Shown in pieces: positions 14,253 through 22,643 of a stretch of 36,080 nt of DNA (the first letter of the stretch is position 1; each line of letters begins with the position of its first letter). The stretch is from Actinomycetota bacterium (GTDB lineage Bacteria; Actinomycetota; Actinomycetes; Actinomycetales; Microbacteriaceae). The stretch lies in the NCBI GenBank assembly GCA_005778835.1, contig SXMG01000007.1, forward strand, positions 1-36,080, written 5' to 3'. A program made the translations under genes and the position numbers. Under the pieces are notes generated by a model, which was not told where the DNA came from, did not search any database, and saw only the letters and a program-made list of their open reading frames with translations.

Positions 14253-16757
14253 CTAGATGAACAGTGTGGTGGTCGACTCTGACGCCTCACCGAGGAAGGT
14301 GGCGACGCCGCCCAGTTCGACACCGTCGATGAGGTCGCTGTGCGCGATGCCCAGCAGGTCCATCGTCATCGTGCAGCCGATGAGTCGCGCACCCCCGGCC
14401 TGAGCCGACGCGATGAGCTCGGGCAGGCTCGGCACGTTGTGCTGCTTCATGACGTTCTTGATCATGACCGGGCCCATGCCCGCCATGTTCATCGTCGAGA
14501 GCGGCAGCGCGTTGGCGCCCGAGGGCATCATCATGCCGAACATGCGGTCCATCATCTTCTTCTGCCGCTTCGGCGGCTGCTCGCGCCGCAGAGCGTTGAG
14601 GCCCCAGAAGGTGAAGAACATCGAGACCTGCTCGCCCATGGCGAGTGCGCCGTTGGCGATGATCATCGAGGCGAGCACCTTGTCGAGGTCGCCCGAGAAG
14701 ACGACGAACGAGTTCTTGCCCGGGCCCGAGACGGTCGCGCCGCCGACCGGACGCGCCGAGGCCATGGTTCCCGCGCCGCCCTTGCGGATGACGGCAACGT
14801 AGCCGGGACCCTCCGGCTCGATCGAGACGAGCTCGTGGCCATTGCGCTTGACCCAGGCCGGAGCATCCGCCGCGAAGCCGGGGTCGCTGACGTGAATCGT
14901 GATCTCGTCGCCCGCGTCGGCGGCGGTGGCCGCTTCGGCGAGCTTCATGATCGGGCCGGGGCACGCGAGGCCGGTGACGTCGAGATCGATGGATGCGCCG
15001 ATGCCCGTCGGGGCGAGCGCGAACAGCGAGTGCGCCTCGGCGTAGTTCTCCATCGGCGCGCGCTGCACGGGCGCATCGGCCTCGTCGAGCTGGTGCCACG
15101 CCCGGAAGGTCGTCGAGCCGCCCGAGAGCGTCTTGAGGTCGGTGAAGCCACGCTGCCGCAGCGCGCGGTACGCCAGGTAGGAGCGGAACCCGACCGCGCA
15201 GTACAGCCTGATCGGCGTGCTCGTCTCCCACTCGGCGCACGCCGTGCGCAGTGTGTCGAGCGGCACGTTCTCGGCGCCGGGCAGGTGCCAGATGCCGAAC
15301 TCTTCTGCCGTGCGCACATCGATGATGCGCGCGCCCTCGACAGCCGCAGGGTAGTCCTCGGCGTACCAGAGCGAGAGGTCGCCGCGCACGACGTTCGCCG
15401 CGACGAAACCGGCCATGTTGATGGGGTCCTTCGCCGAGCCGAACGGGGGAGCGTAGGCAAGTTCGAGCTCTTCGAGGTCGAAGACCGTCATGCCCATGCG
15501 CACCGCCGTGGCGAGCACGTCGATGCGCTTGTCGACGCCGTCGAAGCCGGCCGCCTGGCCGCCGAGCACCCGGCCCGTCTCGGGGTCGAAGACGACCTTC
15601 AGGTGCATCATCGCGGTGCCCGGGTAGTAGCCAGCGTGGCCCGAGGGGTGCACGTGGATGGCCCGGTGCGGCACGCTGGCCGCGATCAGCTGCCGCTGGG
15701 TCGCCCCGGTGCCGCCCGCGACCATGTCGAAGACCTTCACGATCGAGGTGCCCTGGGTCGAGCGGTACTCGGTGTCGCGACCGCAGATGTTCTCGGCGGC
15801 GACGCGAGCCTGACGGTTCGCGGGCCCGGCGAGCGGCGCGAGCCACGAGCCGGGAATCACCGTGTTGGGGGTCTCGACCGCATCGCCCGCCGCCCAGATG
15901 TGCGGGTCGGAGGTGCGCATGTGGGTGTCGACGACGATGCCGCCTCGCTCGCCCAGCTCGAGACCCGCATCGCGGGCGAGCTGGGTGTTCGGTCGGACGC
16001 CTGCCGAGAGGATCACGAGATCGGCCCGGAGCACGGTGTGATCGGTGAGCTCGACGTCGAGGCCTCCCGGCGCTTCGCGCAGTGCGGCAGCCCCCGTCTC
16101 GAGGTGCACGGCGACACCGCGGCTACGCAGATGCGACTCGACCGGCACCGAGAGCTCATGGTCGATGGGCGGCAGAATCTGGTCGGCGAGCTCGACGACG
16201 TCGACGTCGGCACCGCGATGGCGCAGGTTCTCGGCCATCTCGAGCCCGATGTACCCGGCTCCGATGACGACCGCGCGAACCGGGCCGCGACGCCCGGCCG
16301 CGGCGTCGGCGAGCAGCGCATCCAGCTGCGCCTTGATCTGGTCCATGTCGCCCATGCGGCGCAGCACGTGCACGCCCGGCAGGTCGATGCCGGGGATCGG
16401 CGGGCGAAGCGCTTCAGCGCCGGGCGTGAGCGCGAGCGCATCGTACGACTCGGTGTACTCCGTGCCGTCGTCGACCCGCCGCACCGTCACGGTCTTCGCC
16501 GCGCGGTCGATCGAGACCACCTCTTGCCCGATGCGCACGTCGAGATCGAGCGCGTCGCGCAGGCTCTCGGGCGTCTGCACGAGCAGGCGGCTGCGATCGG
16601 TGATGACACCGCCGATGTGGTACGGCAGGCCGCAGTTGGCGAACGAGACGTGGTGGCCGCGCTCGAGCACGATGATCTCGGCGAGTTCGTCGAGCCGACG
16701 GGCGCGAGCGGCGATCGATGCTCCAGCGGCGACTCCGCCGACGACGACAAGCTTCAT
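14253..16757 (-). CDS. CoA-disulfide/persulfide reductase fused to rhodanese, TusA and DsrE domains
   Basis: An 834-residue protein with four sulfur-handling modules. Residues 1 to about 445 are a FAD/NAD(P)H disulfide reductase of the CoA-disulfide reductase class: GGVAAGASIAARARR binds FAD and NCGLPYHIGG carries the single redox Cys42. About 460-555 is a rhodanese with active-site Cys520 in YCAVGFRS. About 585-655 is TusA-like with Cys599 in the CPGP motif. About 675-834 is DsrE-like with Cys795 in LIGCTMTMDLLGI. Such chains reduce CoA- or protein-bound persulfides and pass sulfane sulfur between cysteines. A good ribosome site (AGGAG) precedes the ATG, overlapping an inverted repeat. The relay is inferred from retained cysteines; activity cannot be read from sequence. 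Confidence 0.92.
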   Translation of the reverse strand: MKLVVVGGVAAGASIAARARRLDELAEIIVLERGHHVSFANCGLPYHIGGVITDRSRLLVQTPESLRDALDLDVRIGQEVVSIDRAAKTVTVRRVDDGTEYTESYDALALTPGAEALRPPIPGIDLPGVHVLRRMGDMDQIKAQLDALLADAAAGRRGPVRAVVIGAGYIGLEMAENLRHRGADVDVVELADQILPPIDHELSVPVESHLRSRGVAVHLETGAAALREAPGGLDVELTDHTVLRADLVILSAGVRPNTQLARDAGLELGERGGIVVDTHMRTSDPHIWAAGDAVETPNTVIPGSWLAPLAGPANRQARVAAENICGRDTEYRSTQGTSIVKVFDMVAGGTGATQRQLIAASVPHRAIHVHPSGHAGYYPGTAMMHLKVVFDPETGRVLGGQAAGFDGVDKRIDVLATAVRMGMTVFDLEELELAYAPPFGSAKDPINMAGFVAANVVRGDLSLWYAEDYPAAVEGARIIDVRTAEEFGIWHLPGAENVPLDTLRTACAEWETSTPIRLYCAVGFRSYLAYRALRQRGFTDLKTLSGGSTTFRAWHQLDEADAPVQRAPMENYAEAHSLFALAPTGIGASIDLDVTGLACPGPIMKLAEAATAADAGDEITIHVSDPGFAADAPAWVKRNGHELVSIEPEGPGYVAVIRKGGAGTMASARPVGGATVSGPGKNSFVVFSGDLDKVLASMIIANGALAMGEQVSMFFTFWGLNALRREQPPKRQKKMMDRMFGMMMPSGANALPLSTMNMAGMGPVMIKNVMKQHNVPSLPELIASAQAGGARLIGCTMTMDLLGIAHSDLIDGVELGGVATFLGEASESTTTLFI

Positions 16758-16766
16758 GGTTCCGCT

Positions 16767-16790
16767 CCTGACGCTGATGATGACGTCAGG
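16767..16790 (-). promoter_or_regulatory. Inverted repeat upstream of the CoA-disulfide reductase fusion
   Basis: CCTGACG (16767-16773) and CGTCAGG (16784-16790) are perfect inverted arms with a 10-nt spacer; the right side also contains the 8-bp palindrome TGACGTCA. The site overlaps the ribosome site and leader of the reductase gene, so it could be an operator or an mRNA hairpin. Confidence 0.35.
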
Positions 16791-16931
16791 CTGTCAGCGA
16801 CGGGTGTGATCGGCTAGAGCAGAAAGACCCGGATTCGCGGCGGGGCGAACCTGGCAATCGCCGCAAAGCCTCGGCCGTCGGGTTGAATCGCGCGGCGAGG
16901 TTCGGCATCGTGGCCGGTTCATCCGATCGCC

Positions 16932-16946
16932 CCTGCCCTCGGCAGG
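16932..16946 (+). promoter_or_regulatory. Small hairpin upstream of the HesB-like gene
   Basis: CCTGCC and GGCAGG flank a CTC loop, 52 nt before the start codon. Function unknown. The rest of the 240-nt divergent region (16758-16997) shows no clear -10 box. Confidence 0.25.
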
Positions 16947-16997
16947 CCCGCACACTCCGCCGGGTCGTGAGGAGGGCACAGGAAAGGAGAGCACACC

Positions 16998-17285
16998 ATG
17001 CTCGTACTGACCGAGACCGCCAGCACCATCATCGAGAACCTCGTCGCCCGCGAGGCAGACCCTCAGAGCGCCGGGTTGCGCATCGACAGCGGCGGCCCGC
17101 AGTCGACCGAGTTCGCCGTCGCCGTGCTTCCTGCCCCTCAGCCCGGCGACCAGGTCGTCGAGTCGGGCGGCGCCCGCGTCTTCCTCGAGGCGAACGCCTC
17201 CGTCGCCCTCGAGAGCAAGGTTCTCGACGCGCAGGTGACCGAGCAGGGCGCCGTGACGTTCGCCATCGGCGACCAGCCGGCCTAG
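16998..17285 (+). CDS. HesB/IscA-like small protein lacking all cysteines
   Basis: A 95-residue protein with the N-terminal pattern of A-type iron-sulfur carriers (LTETASTIIENLVAREA...AGLRIDSGG) and a matching C-terminal half (VVESGGARVFLEANASVALESKVLDAQ). True IscA/HesB proteins bind Fe-S through three cysteines, one in the middle and a C-terminal CxC or CGC; this protein contains no Cys at all. It therefore cannot carry a cluster in the known way. A strong AAAGGAG site lies 7 nt before the ATG. It is divergent from the persulfide reductase and 64 nt upstream of ldh. Similar Cys-free actinobacterial proteins are annotated as HesB-like; their role is unknown. Confidence 0.75.
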   Translation: MLVLTETASTIIENLVAREADPQSAGLRIDSGGPQSTEFAVAVLPAPQPGDQVVESGGARVFLEANASVALESKVLDAQVTEQGAVTFAIGDQPA

Positions 17286-17300
17286 CCCCACCGCACTTCT

Positions 17301-17314
17301 GGGCCGAACGGCCC
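17301..17314 (+). terminator. Weak hairpin between the HesB-like gene and ldh
   Basis: GGGCC and GGCCC flank a GAAC loop, 15 nt after the HesB-like stop. The stem is only 5 bp and no T-tract follows, so any terminator role is doubtful. Confidence 0.25.
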
Positions 17315-17349
17315 TGGCGCCGCACAGCGACATCGACCAGGCTGACGGC

Positions 17350-18306
17350 ATGACCGTTATCGAGAACTCCCGCCTGGCCATCATCGGCGCCGGGGCCGTC
17401 GGCTCCTCCCTCGCCTACGCCTCCCTCATCCGGGGCTCCGCTCGCGAAGTGGTGCTCTACGACATCGACGCCGCGCGCGTCGAGGCCGAAGTGCTCGACC
17501 TCGCTCACGGCACCCCGTTCACCGGGTCGAGCGCGATCAGCGGCGGCGCCGATCTCGACGTCGTCGAGGGTGCCAACGTCGTCGTCGTAACCGCCGGCGC
17601 CAAGCAGCACCCCGGTCAGAGCAGGCTCGATCTCGCCGGGGTCAACGTGGGCATTCTCGAGAAGCTCATGCCCGAGCTCATCGAGCGTGCGCCGAACGCC
17701 GTCTACGTGCTCGTGACGAACCCCTGCGACGTTCTCGCGGTCGCTGCTCAGCGCTTCAGCGGGCTGCCCGCGGGGCGGGTCTTCTCGAGCGGCACCGTGC
17801 TCGACAGCTCACGCCTGAAGTGGCGCCTCGCCGAGCGGGTCGGCGTGAACGCCTCGAGCGTGCACGCCATGATCGTCGGCGAGCACGGCGACAGCGAGTT
17901 TCCGCTCTGGTCGCAGAGCCGCATCGGCCCGATCCCCATTCGCGAGTGGGTCGACGACCAGGGCGAGCTCCTGAGCGTCGAAGAGCTCGACCAGATCGCT
18001 CTCGAGGTCAAGACAGCGGCCTACAAGGTGATCGCCGGCAAGGGAGCCACCAACTACGCCATCGGCCTCTCGGGCGCCCGCATCGTCGAGGCGGTGCTCA
18101 ACGACGAGGGGGCGGTGCTGCCGGTGAGCTCGGTGCTCACCGACTATCGCGGTGTGAGCGGCGTGGCGCTCTCGGTGCCGAGCATCATCGACGCCGAGGG
18201 AGTCTCGCGAGTCATCGATGTGCCGTTCTCGGCCGACGAAGAGCGACTGCTGCATGCCTCGGCAGAGACGATCCGCGAGTCGCTCGCGGCACTCGACCTG
18301 GCCTAG
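17350..18306 (+). CDS. ldh: L-lactate dehydrogenase
   Basis: A 318-residue NAD-dependent L-lactate dehydrogenase, interconverting pyruvate and lactate in the cytoplasm. The nucleotide loop is IIGAGAVGSSLAYA, followed by VVLYDID with the Asp that favours NAD. The substrate loop has QHPGQSRLDLAGVN. The Arg and Asp of the active site are near LVTNPCDVLA and SSGTVLDSSRLKWRLAERVGV. The catalytic His is in MIVGEHGDSEFPLWS. These favour LDH over malate dehydrogenase. The ATG at 17350 has only a weak ribosome site, and no -10 box of the window's usual type precedes it. Co-transcription with the HesB-like gene is possible. Confidence 0.95.
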   Translation: MTVIENSRLAIIGAGAVGSSLAYASLIRGSAREVVLYDIDAARVEAEVLDLAHGTPFTGSSAISGGADLDVVEGANVVVVTAGAKQHPGQSRLDLAGVNVGILEKLMPELIERAPNAVYVLVTNPCDVLAVAAQRFSGLPAGRVFSSGTVLDSSRLKWRLAERVGVNASSVHAMIVGEHGDSEFPLWSQSRIGPIPIREWVDDQGELLSVEELDQIALEVKTAAYKVIAGKGATNYAIGLSGARIVEAVLNDEGAVLPVSSVLTDYRGVSGVALSVPSIIDAEGVSRVIDVPFSADEERLLHASAETIRESLAALDLA

Positions 18307-18347
18307 CCTGCGGGCTGCCAGCGGGCGGATGCTCTCCGCGCGCTCGG

Positions 18348-18740
18348 TCAGTCCAGGTCGCCCGGCACCTCGTCGCGGCCGCGCAGCCGCTCGATGAGCC
18401 GCCGATCGCGCTTCGTCGGCCGCCCTGCTCCGCGCTCGCGCAGCACGGTCGCCGGGCGCTCTTCGCGCGGGGGCGGTGGGGGAGTCAGATCGTCGTAGTT
18501 CTGGGCCGCGAGCGGAGCGCTCGTGCGCTTGGTGATGAGGCCCGTCACGACGACGATGCGCTCGCCTCCTGGCGTGAGGGCACGAACCCGGTCGCCGACG
18601 CGCACGACCTGCGCCGGCTTCGCCGACGCATCGTTCACCTTGACGTGGCCCGCCTTGCAGGCCGCCGTGGCCGCCGAGCGGGTGGAGTACAGCCGGATCG
18701 CCCAGGTGTAGGCGTCGACCCGCACTCCGGCGTGCGTCAT
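18348..18740 (-). CDS. S4-domain RNA-binding protein (Hsp15-like)
   Basis: A 130-residue protein with an N-terminal S4 fold: VRVDAYTWAIRLYSTRSAATAACKAGHVKVN followed by PAQVVRVGDRVRAL. This matches the Hsp15/HslR family, which in E. coli rescues stalled 50S subunits carrying nascent chains. The C-terminal ~45 residues are low-complexity, starting with a proline run and ending in a basic RGAGRPTKRDRRLIERLRGR segment that may contact RNA. Its ATG overlaps the stop of the GH15 gene by 4 nt, so translation is coupled. It ends 41 nt from the convergent ldh stop. Confidence 0.88.
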   Translation of the reverse strand: MTHAGVRVDAYTWAIRLYSTRSAATAACKAGHVKVNDASAKPAQVVRVGDRVRALTPGGERIVVVTGLITKRTSAPLAAQNYDDLTPPPPPREERPATVLRERGAGRPTKRDRRLIERLRGRDEVPGDLD

Positions 18741-20524
18741 GCCGCCGTCTCGCCTCGAGTCAGAGCGATGGCGTCGGCAGCGCGCACGAGCGAGAGGTGC
18801 GACAGAGCCTGCGGGGTATTGCCCATGTGCCGATGGTGCTCGACGTCGTACTCCTCTGACAGCAGTCCGACATCGTTCGTCAGGCCGACCAGGCGGTCCA
18901 TGAGGGCCGTCGCGTCGTCGAGGCGACCGGAGCGCGCGTACTGCTCGACCAGCCAGAACGCGCAGGTGAGGAACGGATGCTCGTCACCCTCGAGCCCGTC
19001 GACCCCGCTCTCGGTGCGGTACCGCAGCGGCAGGCCGTCGCGCAGCAGCGTGCGCTCGATCTCGGCGACGGTGCCGACCATGCGCGGGTCGTCGTAGGCG
19101 ACGAAACCGATCTGCGCGAGCTGCAGCAGCGAGGCATCGACCTCGGTCGTCTCGTAGTGCTGCACGAAGTGCCCGCGCTCAGCGTCGTAGCCGTGCTCAT
19201 CGATCTCAGTCCGCAGCTGGTCGCGCACGCGCTCCCAGCGGTCGTCGGGGCCCGCGAGCCCGAATTCGCGCACTCCGCGGATGCCTCGGTCGAACGCGGC
19301 CCACAGCATGGCTCGCGAGTGCGTGAAGGTGCGCAGCGGGCCGCGGATCTCCCAGATGCCGTTGTCGTGCCGGTCGAGCTGGGTCTCGACGTACTCGAGC
19401 AGTCGAACCTGCAACGACCACGAGAAGGCGTCTTCGTCGACCCCGAGCTCACGGGCATCTTCAAGGGCGATCATCACTTCGCCGAAGATGTCGCCCTGAA
19501 ACTGGTCGAACGCGCCATTGCCGATGCGCACGGGCGCCGAACCGCGATAGCCGGGCAGGCTCGTGAGCTCGCTCTCCTCGAGACGCCGTTCGCCCGAGAG
19601 CCCGTACATGATCTGCACGTCCTCCGGATCGCCGGCGATCGCGCGCAGCAGCCAGTCCCGCCACTCGCTCGCCTCCTGCTCGTAGCCGTGGATCATGAGC
19701 GACTCGAGCGTGAGCGCGGCATCCCGCAGCCAGACGTAGCGGTAGTCCCAGTTGCGCCCTCCGCCCATCTCCTCGGGCAGGCTCGTGGTCGGCGCGGCGA
19801 CGATGCCGCCCGTCGACTCGTGCGTGAGGGCGCGCAGCACGAGCAGCGATCGCCGCACGTGCTGGTCGTAGGCGCCCGGGGGAGTGCACGCCCGGGCCCA
19901 GTCTCGCCACCACGCGCGCGTGTCGGCCAGCATCGCATCGACGTCTTGCCGTGGCCGCTGCGGCTTGTGCGACGGAAACCAGGTCATGACGGTGTCGATC
20001 GTGTCTCCTGCGCGCACGATGAACTCCGTGCGGTGCGCGTGATCGATCGGCTCGAACCGCACTCCGTGCACGACGACGCCGTCGGGCCCGGCGATGGCGG
20101 TGAGCGCCGGAGCATCACCGGTGCCGGTCTGCCGCACCCACGGCATCGCGTCGGCGTAGTCGAAGCGGATGCGCAGCACCTGCTCCATCGTGACCTCGCC
20201 GCTGATGCCGACCACGCGCCGCGCGAGGTCAGACTCGCCGTTGCCGTGCGGCATCCAGTCGATGACGTCGACGGTGCCGGTCTCCGTCTCCCAGCGCGTC
20301 GTCAAGATGAAGGTGTCCTCGTCATACGCCCGCGAGGTGCACTCGACCGCACCGACGGGGTTGAGCGACCAGTGGCCGTGGTTCTCATCGCCGAGAACGC
20401 GGGCGAACAAAGACGCCGAATCGAAGCGCGGCAGGCACAGCCAATCGATCGAGCCCGAGCGTCCGATGAGGGCAGCGGACCGGCAGTCGCCGATCAAGGC
20501 GTAGTTCTCAAGAGGCTCAGGCAT
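18737..20524 (-). CDS. Glycoside hydrolase family 15 (glucoamylase/trehalase-like)
   Basis: A 595-residue GH15 enzyme without signal peptide. The N-terminal beta-sandwich opens with ENYALIGDCRSAALIGRSGSIDWLCLPRFDS, the typical start of actinobacterial GH15 proteins. The (alpha/alpha)6 barrel contains GGRNWDYRYVWLRDAALTLESL, a general-acid Glu region in YGLSGERRLEESEL, and a later Glu in WLVEQYARSGR plus EEYDVEHHRHMGNTPQALSHLSL. Cytoplasmic members include mycobacterial trehalase and glucoamylases acting on alpha-glucans. Trehalase is a fair guess, but the sequence alone does not settle it. It is divergent from the G6PDH gene, and both could serve glucose supply to the pentose phosphate pathway (inference). 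Confidence 0.9.
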   Translation of the reverse strand: MPEPLENYALIGDCRSAALIGRSGSIDWLCLPRFDSASLFARVLGDENHGHWSLNPVGAVECTSRAYDEDTFILTTRWETETGTVDVIDWMPHGNGESDLARRVVGISGEVTMEQVLRIRFDYADAMPWVRQTGTGDAPALTAIAGPDGVVVHGVRFEPIDHAHRTEFIVRAGDTIDTVMTWFPSHKPQRPRQDVDAMLADTRAWWRDWARACTPPGAYDQHVRRSLLVLRALTHESTGGIVAAPTTSLPEEMGGGRNWDYRYVWLRDAALTLESLMIHGYEQEASEWRDWLLRAIAGDPEDVQIMYGLSGERRLEESELTSLPGYRGSAPVRIGNGAFDQFQGDIFGEVMIALEDARELGVDEDAFSWSLQVRLLEYVETQLDRHDNGIWEIRGPLRTFTHSRAMLWAAFDRGIRGVREFGLAGPDDRWERVRDQLRTEIDEHGYDAERGHFVQHYETTEVDASLLQLAQIGFVAYDDPRMVGTVAEIERTLLRDGLPLRYRTESGVDGLEGDEHPFLTCAFWLVEQYARSGRLDDATALMDRLVGLTNDVGLLSEEYDVEHHRHMGNTPQALSHLSLVRAADAIALTRGETAA

Positions 20525-20564
20525 GGCATCCAGTCAATCAGACGGGCCTGCCAGGCTCGCTGGG

Positions 20565-20576
20565 TAGCGTGGGGCG
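20565..20576 (+). promoter_or_regulatory. Leaderless-type -10 box of the G6PDH gene
   Basis: TAGCGT (20565-20570), then GGGGCG, then ATG at 20577. The same hexamer precedes the GAPDH gene. Confidence 0.55.
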
Positions 20577-21965
20577 ATGACTTTACGCAGCCTCATCATT
20601 CTCGGAGCGACCGGCGACCTGACGCGCAGGCTGCTGCTGCCGGCTCTCGACGGGGTGCTGCAGCAGTGGCAGGCAGACGGACGAGACCTCCAGCTCGAGC
20701 TCATCGGGGCGGGTCACTCGGCTGAGGGTGAGAGCGACTGGGCCTCTGCGTTGTCAGAGAGCCTGGGCGATGGCGGCACGCGCGAAGCAGTGCGAGAGTC
20801 GGCGCGCTTCGAGGTCGTCGACGCCACGAGCACCGCCGACCTTCGTGCGGTCATCGAGAGCGCGGCCCACACTCCGGTCCTCTACTTCGCGCTGCCTCCG
20901 GCCATCACTGAGCAGGCGATCGAGGCGCTTTCGGCGGTCGAGCTGCCCGAGGGCACGAGGCTCGCACTCGAGAAGCCCTTCGCGCGCGACGCGCGCTCGG
21001 CGGCCGCGCTGAACGGTCGACTCGCGGAGATCGCGCCCGAGTCGCACGTTCATCGCGTCGACCACTTCCTCGGCAAGTCGACCGTTATCAACCTGCTCGG
21101 CCTGCGGTTCGCGAACCGCATGTTCGAGGCGGTCTGGGGTGCCGAGCACATTGAGCGCGTCGAGATCGTCTACGACGAGCAGCTCGCCCTCGAGGGCCGC
21201 GCGGGGTACTACGACCAGGCGGGAGCCCTCGTCGACATGATCCAGAGCCATCTGCTGCTCGTGCTCGCGCTCATCGTCATGGAGAAGCCGTCGAGCGTCG
21301 ACTCGGACGACCTGCACGAGGCGATGGCCGATGCGCTAGCGGCGACGCGCGTGCGCGACGGCGATGCGCTCGCAGGGTCTCGGCGGGCGCGGTACACCGC
21401 GGGCACGATCGACGGCCACGAGATACCCGACTACGCCTCCGAAGACGGAGTCGATCCCGACCGTCAGACCGAGACGCTCGCCGAGCTGACCGTCGAAGTG
21501 GATGCGCCGCGTTGGCGCGGGGTGCCGATCACGCTGCGCAGCGGTAAGGCGATCGGTCGGCCCTCGACCGCGGTGCGTCTCGTGCTGCGGCCCGTCGACG
21601 ATCGTCCGCAGGGGCTCGCGGGCGATCTGCCGCCCGCCGAGATCTGCATCTCCCTCTCACCCGAGCACCTCGCCGTGGATCTCGATATCAATGGCGAAGG
21701 CGACCCGTTCGACCTCGAGCGCGTCACCCTGGACGTCGACTTCGCGGGGGGCCAACTGAGCGCCTACGGCGAAGTGCTCGCGGGCATTCTCGAGGGAGAC
21801 GACACGCTCTCGGTGCGCGGCGACCTCGCCGAGCAGTGCTGGCGCATCGTCGACGAGGTGCTCGCCGCCTGGCGCGACGGCGTGGTGCCTCTCGACGAGT
21901 ATGCGGCGGGCAGCGACGGGCCGTCTCACTGGCGAAGTCCGCGCCCCGCGAACCGCGCCGATTGA
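20577..21965 (+). CDS. zwf: Glucose-6-phosphate dehydrogenase
   Basis: A 462-residue G6PDH, oxidising glucose-6-phosphate to 6-phosphogluconolactone with NAD(P)+. The Rossmann loop is ILGATGDLTRRLLLPAL and the substrate/catalytic motif is RVDHFLGKSTVINLLGLRFAN. This differs from the canonical RIDHYLGKE by a Ser after GK. YYDQAGALVDMIQSHLLLVLALIVME and a C-terminal VPITLRSGKAIGR follow. It is shorter than the usual ~500 residues and is not beside tkt, tal, opcA or pgl, so it may be a second, non-operonic paralogue rather than the main housekeeping enzyme. Convergent gntR ends 21 nt beyond. Confidence 0.88.
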   Translation: MTLRSLIILGATGDLTRRLLLPALDGVLQQWQADGRDLQLELIGAGHSAEGESDWASALSESLGDGGTREAVRESARFEVVDATSTADLRAVIESAAHTPVLYFALPPAITEQAIEALSAVELPEGTRLALEKPFARDARSAAALNGRLAEIAPESHVHRVDHFLGKSTVINLLGLRFANRMFEAVWGAEHIERVEIVYDEQLALEGRAGYYDQAGALVDMIQSHLLLVLALIVMEKPSSVDSDDLHEAMADALAATRVRDGDALAGSRRARYTAGTIDGHEIPDYASEDGVDPDRQTETLAELTVEVDAPRWRGVPITLRSGKAIGRPSTAVRLVLRPVDDRPQGLAGDLPPAEICISLSPEHLAVDLDINGEGDPFDLERVTLDVDFAGGQLSAYGEVLAGILEGDDTLSVRGDLAEQCWRIVDEVLAAWRDGVVPLDEYAAGSDGPSHWRSPRPANRAD

Positions 21966-21986
21966 GCCCCGGACAGTTCTCAGTAA

Positions 21987-22643
21987 TCAGTGATCGGCGC
22001 TGTCGTGATCGTGTTTCGGAATGAAGCGACGAGACGCGTTCAAGTGAGAATCCAGCTCGGACTGCAGAGTGGGCGAGTCACCCTGGCGAAGCGCCTCGAG
22101 AAGCAGTGCGTGCTTGTGAACCACCGATTCGAGGTCTTCATCAACGGCATTGGTGACTTCGAGAATCATGCGGATGGAAGGTTCCAGCAGCTCCCACAGC
22201 GCGATGAGTCGATGCATGCCCACCGATCGGACGACGGAACCGTGGAAGTCGACGTCCGCGGCGGCAACGGCCGAGGGATCGTGGCGTGCCGCGGCGTCTC
22301 TCATTCTCGACAGCGCTTCTTCGGCCGCGGAGATGTCGAGCGCGGGCGTCGAGGCACCCTCCATCCACGCGAGCCCTTCGAGCGCGCGTCGAACGGCGTA
22401 GATCTCGTCGATATCTGAATCGGTGATGCCGATCACGGTGTAGGAACGGCCGCCCCGCTCGACGAGCCGCTCGGTCTCGAGCTGCTTGAGCGCGTCTCGT
22501 ATCGGTCCGCGGCTGACAGAGAATCGCTCGGCGAGCACTTCTTCACGAATGGCGGTGTCGGTACCCATAGCGCCCGTGATGATGTCTCGTCGCAACACCG
22601 CAGCGATCTGCTCGCCGAGCGGAAGCGGTCGAACGATGTCCAC
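21987..22643 (-). CDS. GntR-family (FadR/FCD) transcriptional regulator of the tct operon
   Basis: A 218-residue regulator with an N-terminal winged helix (about 8-72: IREEVLAERFSVSRGPIRDALKQLETERLVE) and a C-terminal FCD ligand domain. FCD metal-site residues appear in VDFHGSVV, HKHALLLEAL and LDSHL, so a bound metal and a carboxylate effector are likely. It is the last gene of the six-gene catabolic operon, 23 nt after the kinase stop, and starts at GTG with its own -10 box. The natural operator is the 28-bp palindrome at 28404-28431, over the operon promoter. The expected mode is repression relieved by an imported acid or an intermediate (inference). Confidence 0.93.
   Translation of the reverse strand: MDIVRPLPLGEQIAAVLRRDIITGAMGTDTAIREEVLAERFSVSRGPIRDALKQLETERLVERGGRSYTVIGITDSDIDEIYAVRRALEGLAWMEGASTPALDISAAEEALSRMRDAAARHDPSAVAAADVDFHGSVVRSVGMHRLIALWELLEPSIRMILEVTNAVDEDLESVVHKHALLLEALRQGDSPTLQSELDSHLNASRRFIPKHDHDSADH

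Noticed and set aside
14340-16817. Very long open frame (over 800 codons) antisense to the CoA-disulfide reductase fusion
   Set aside because: It is Arg/His/Asp-rich with no recognisable domain and mirrors a gene with clear motifs; such frames arise from high GC at third codon positions.
18977-20725. Long plus-strand open frame across the GH15 gene
   Set aside because: The GH15 protein on the other strand has full-length family motifs; the antisense translation has low-complexity composition.
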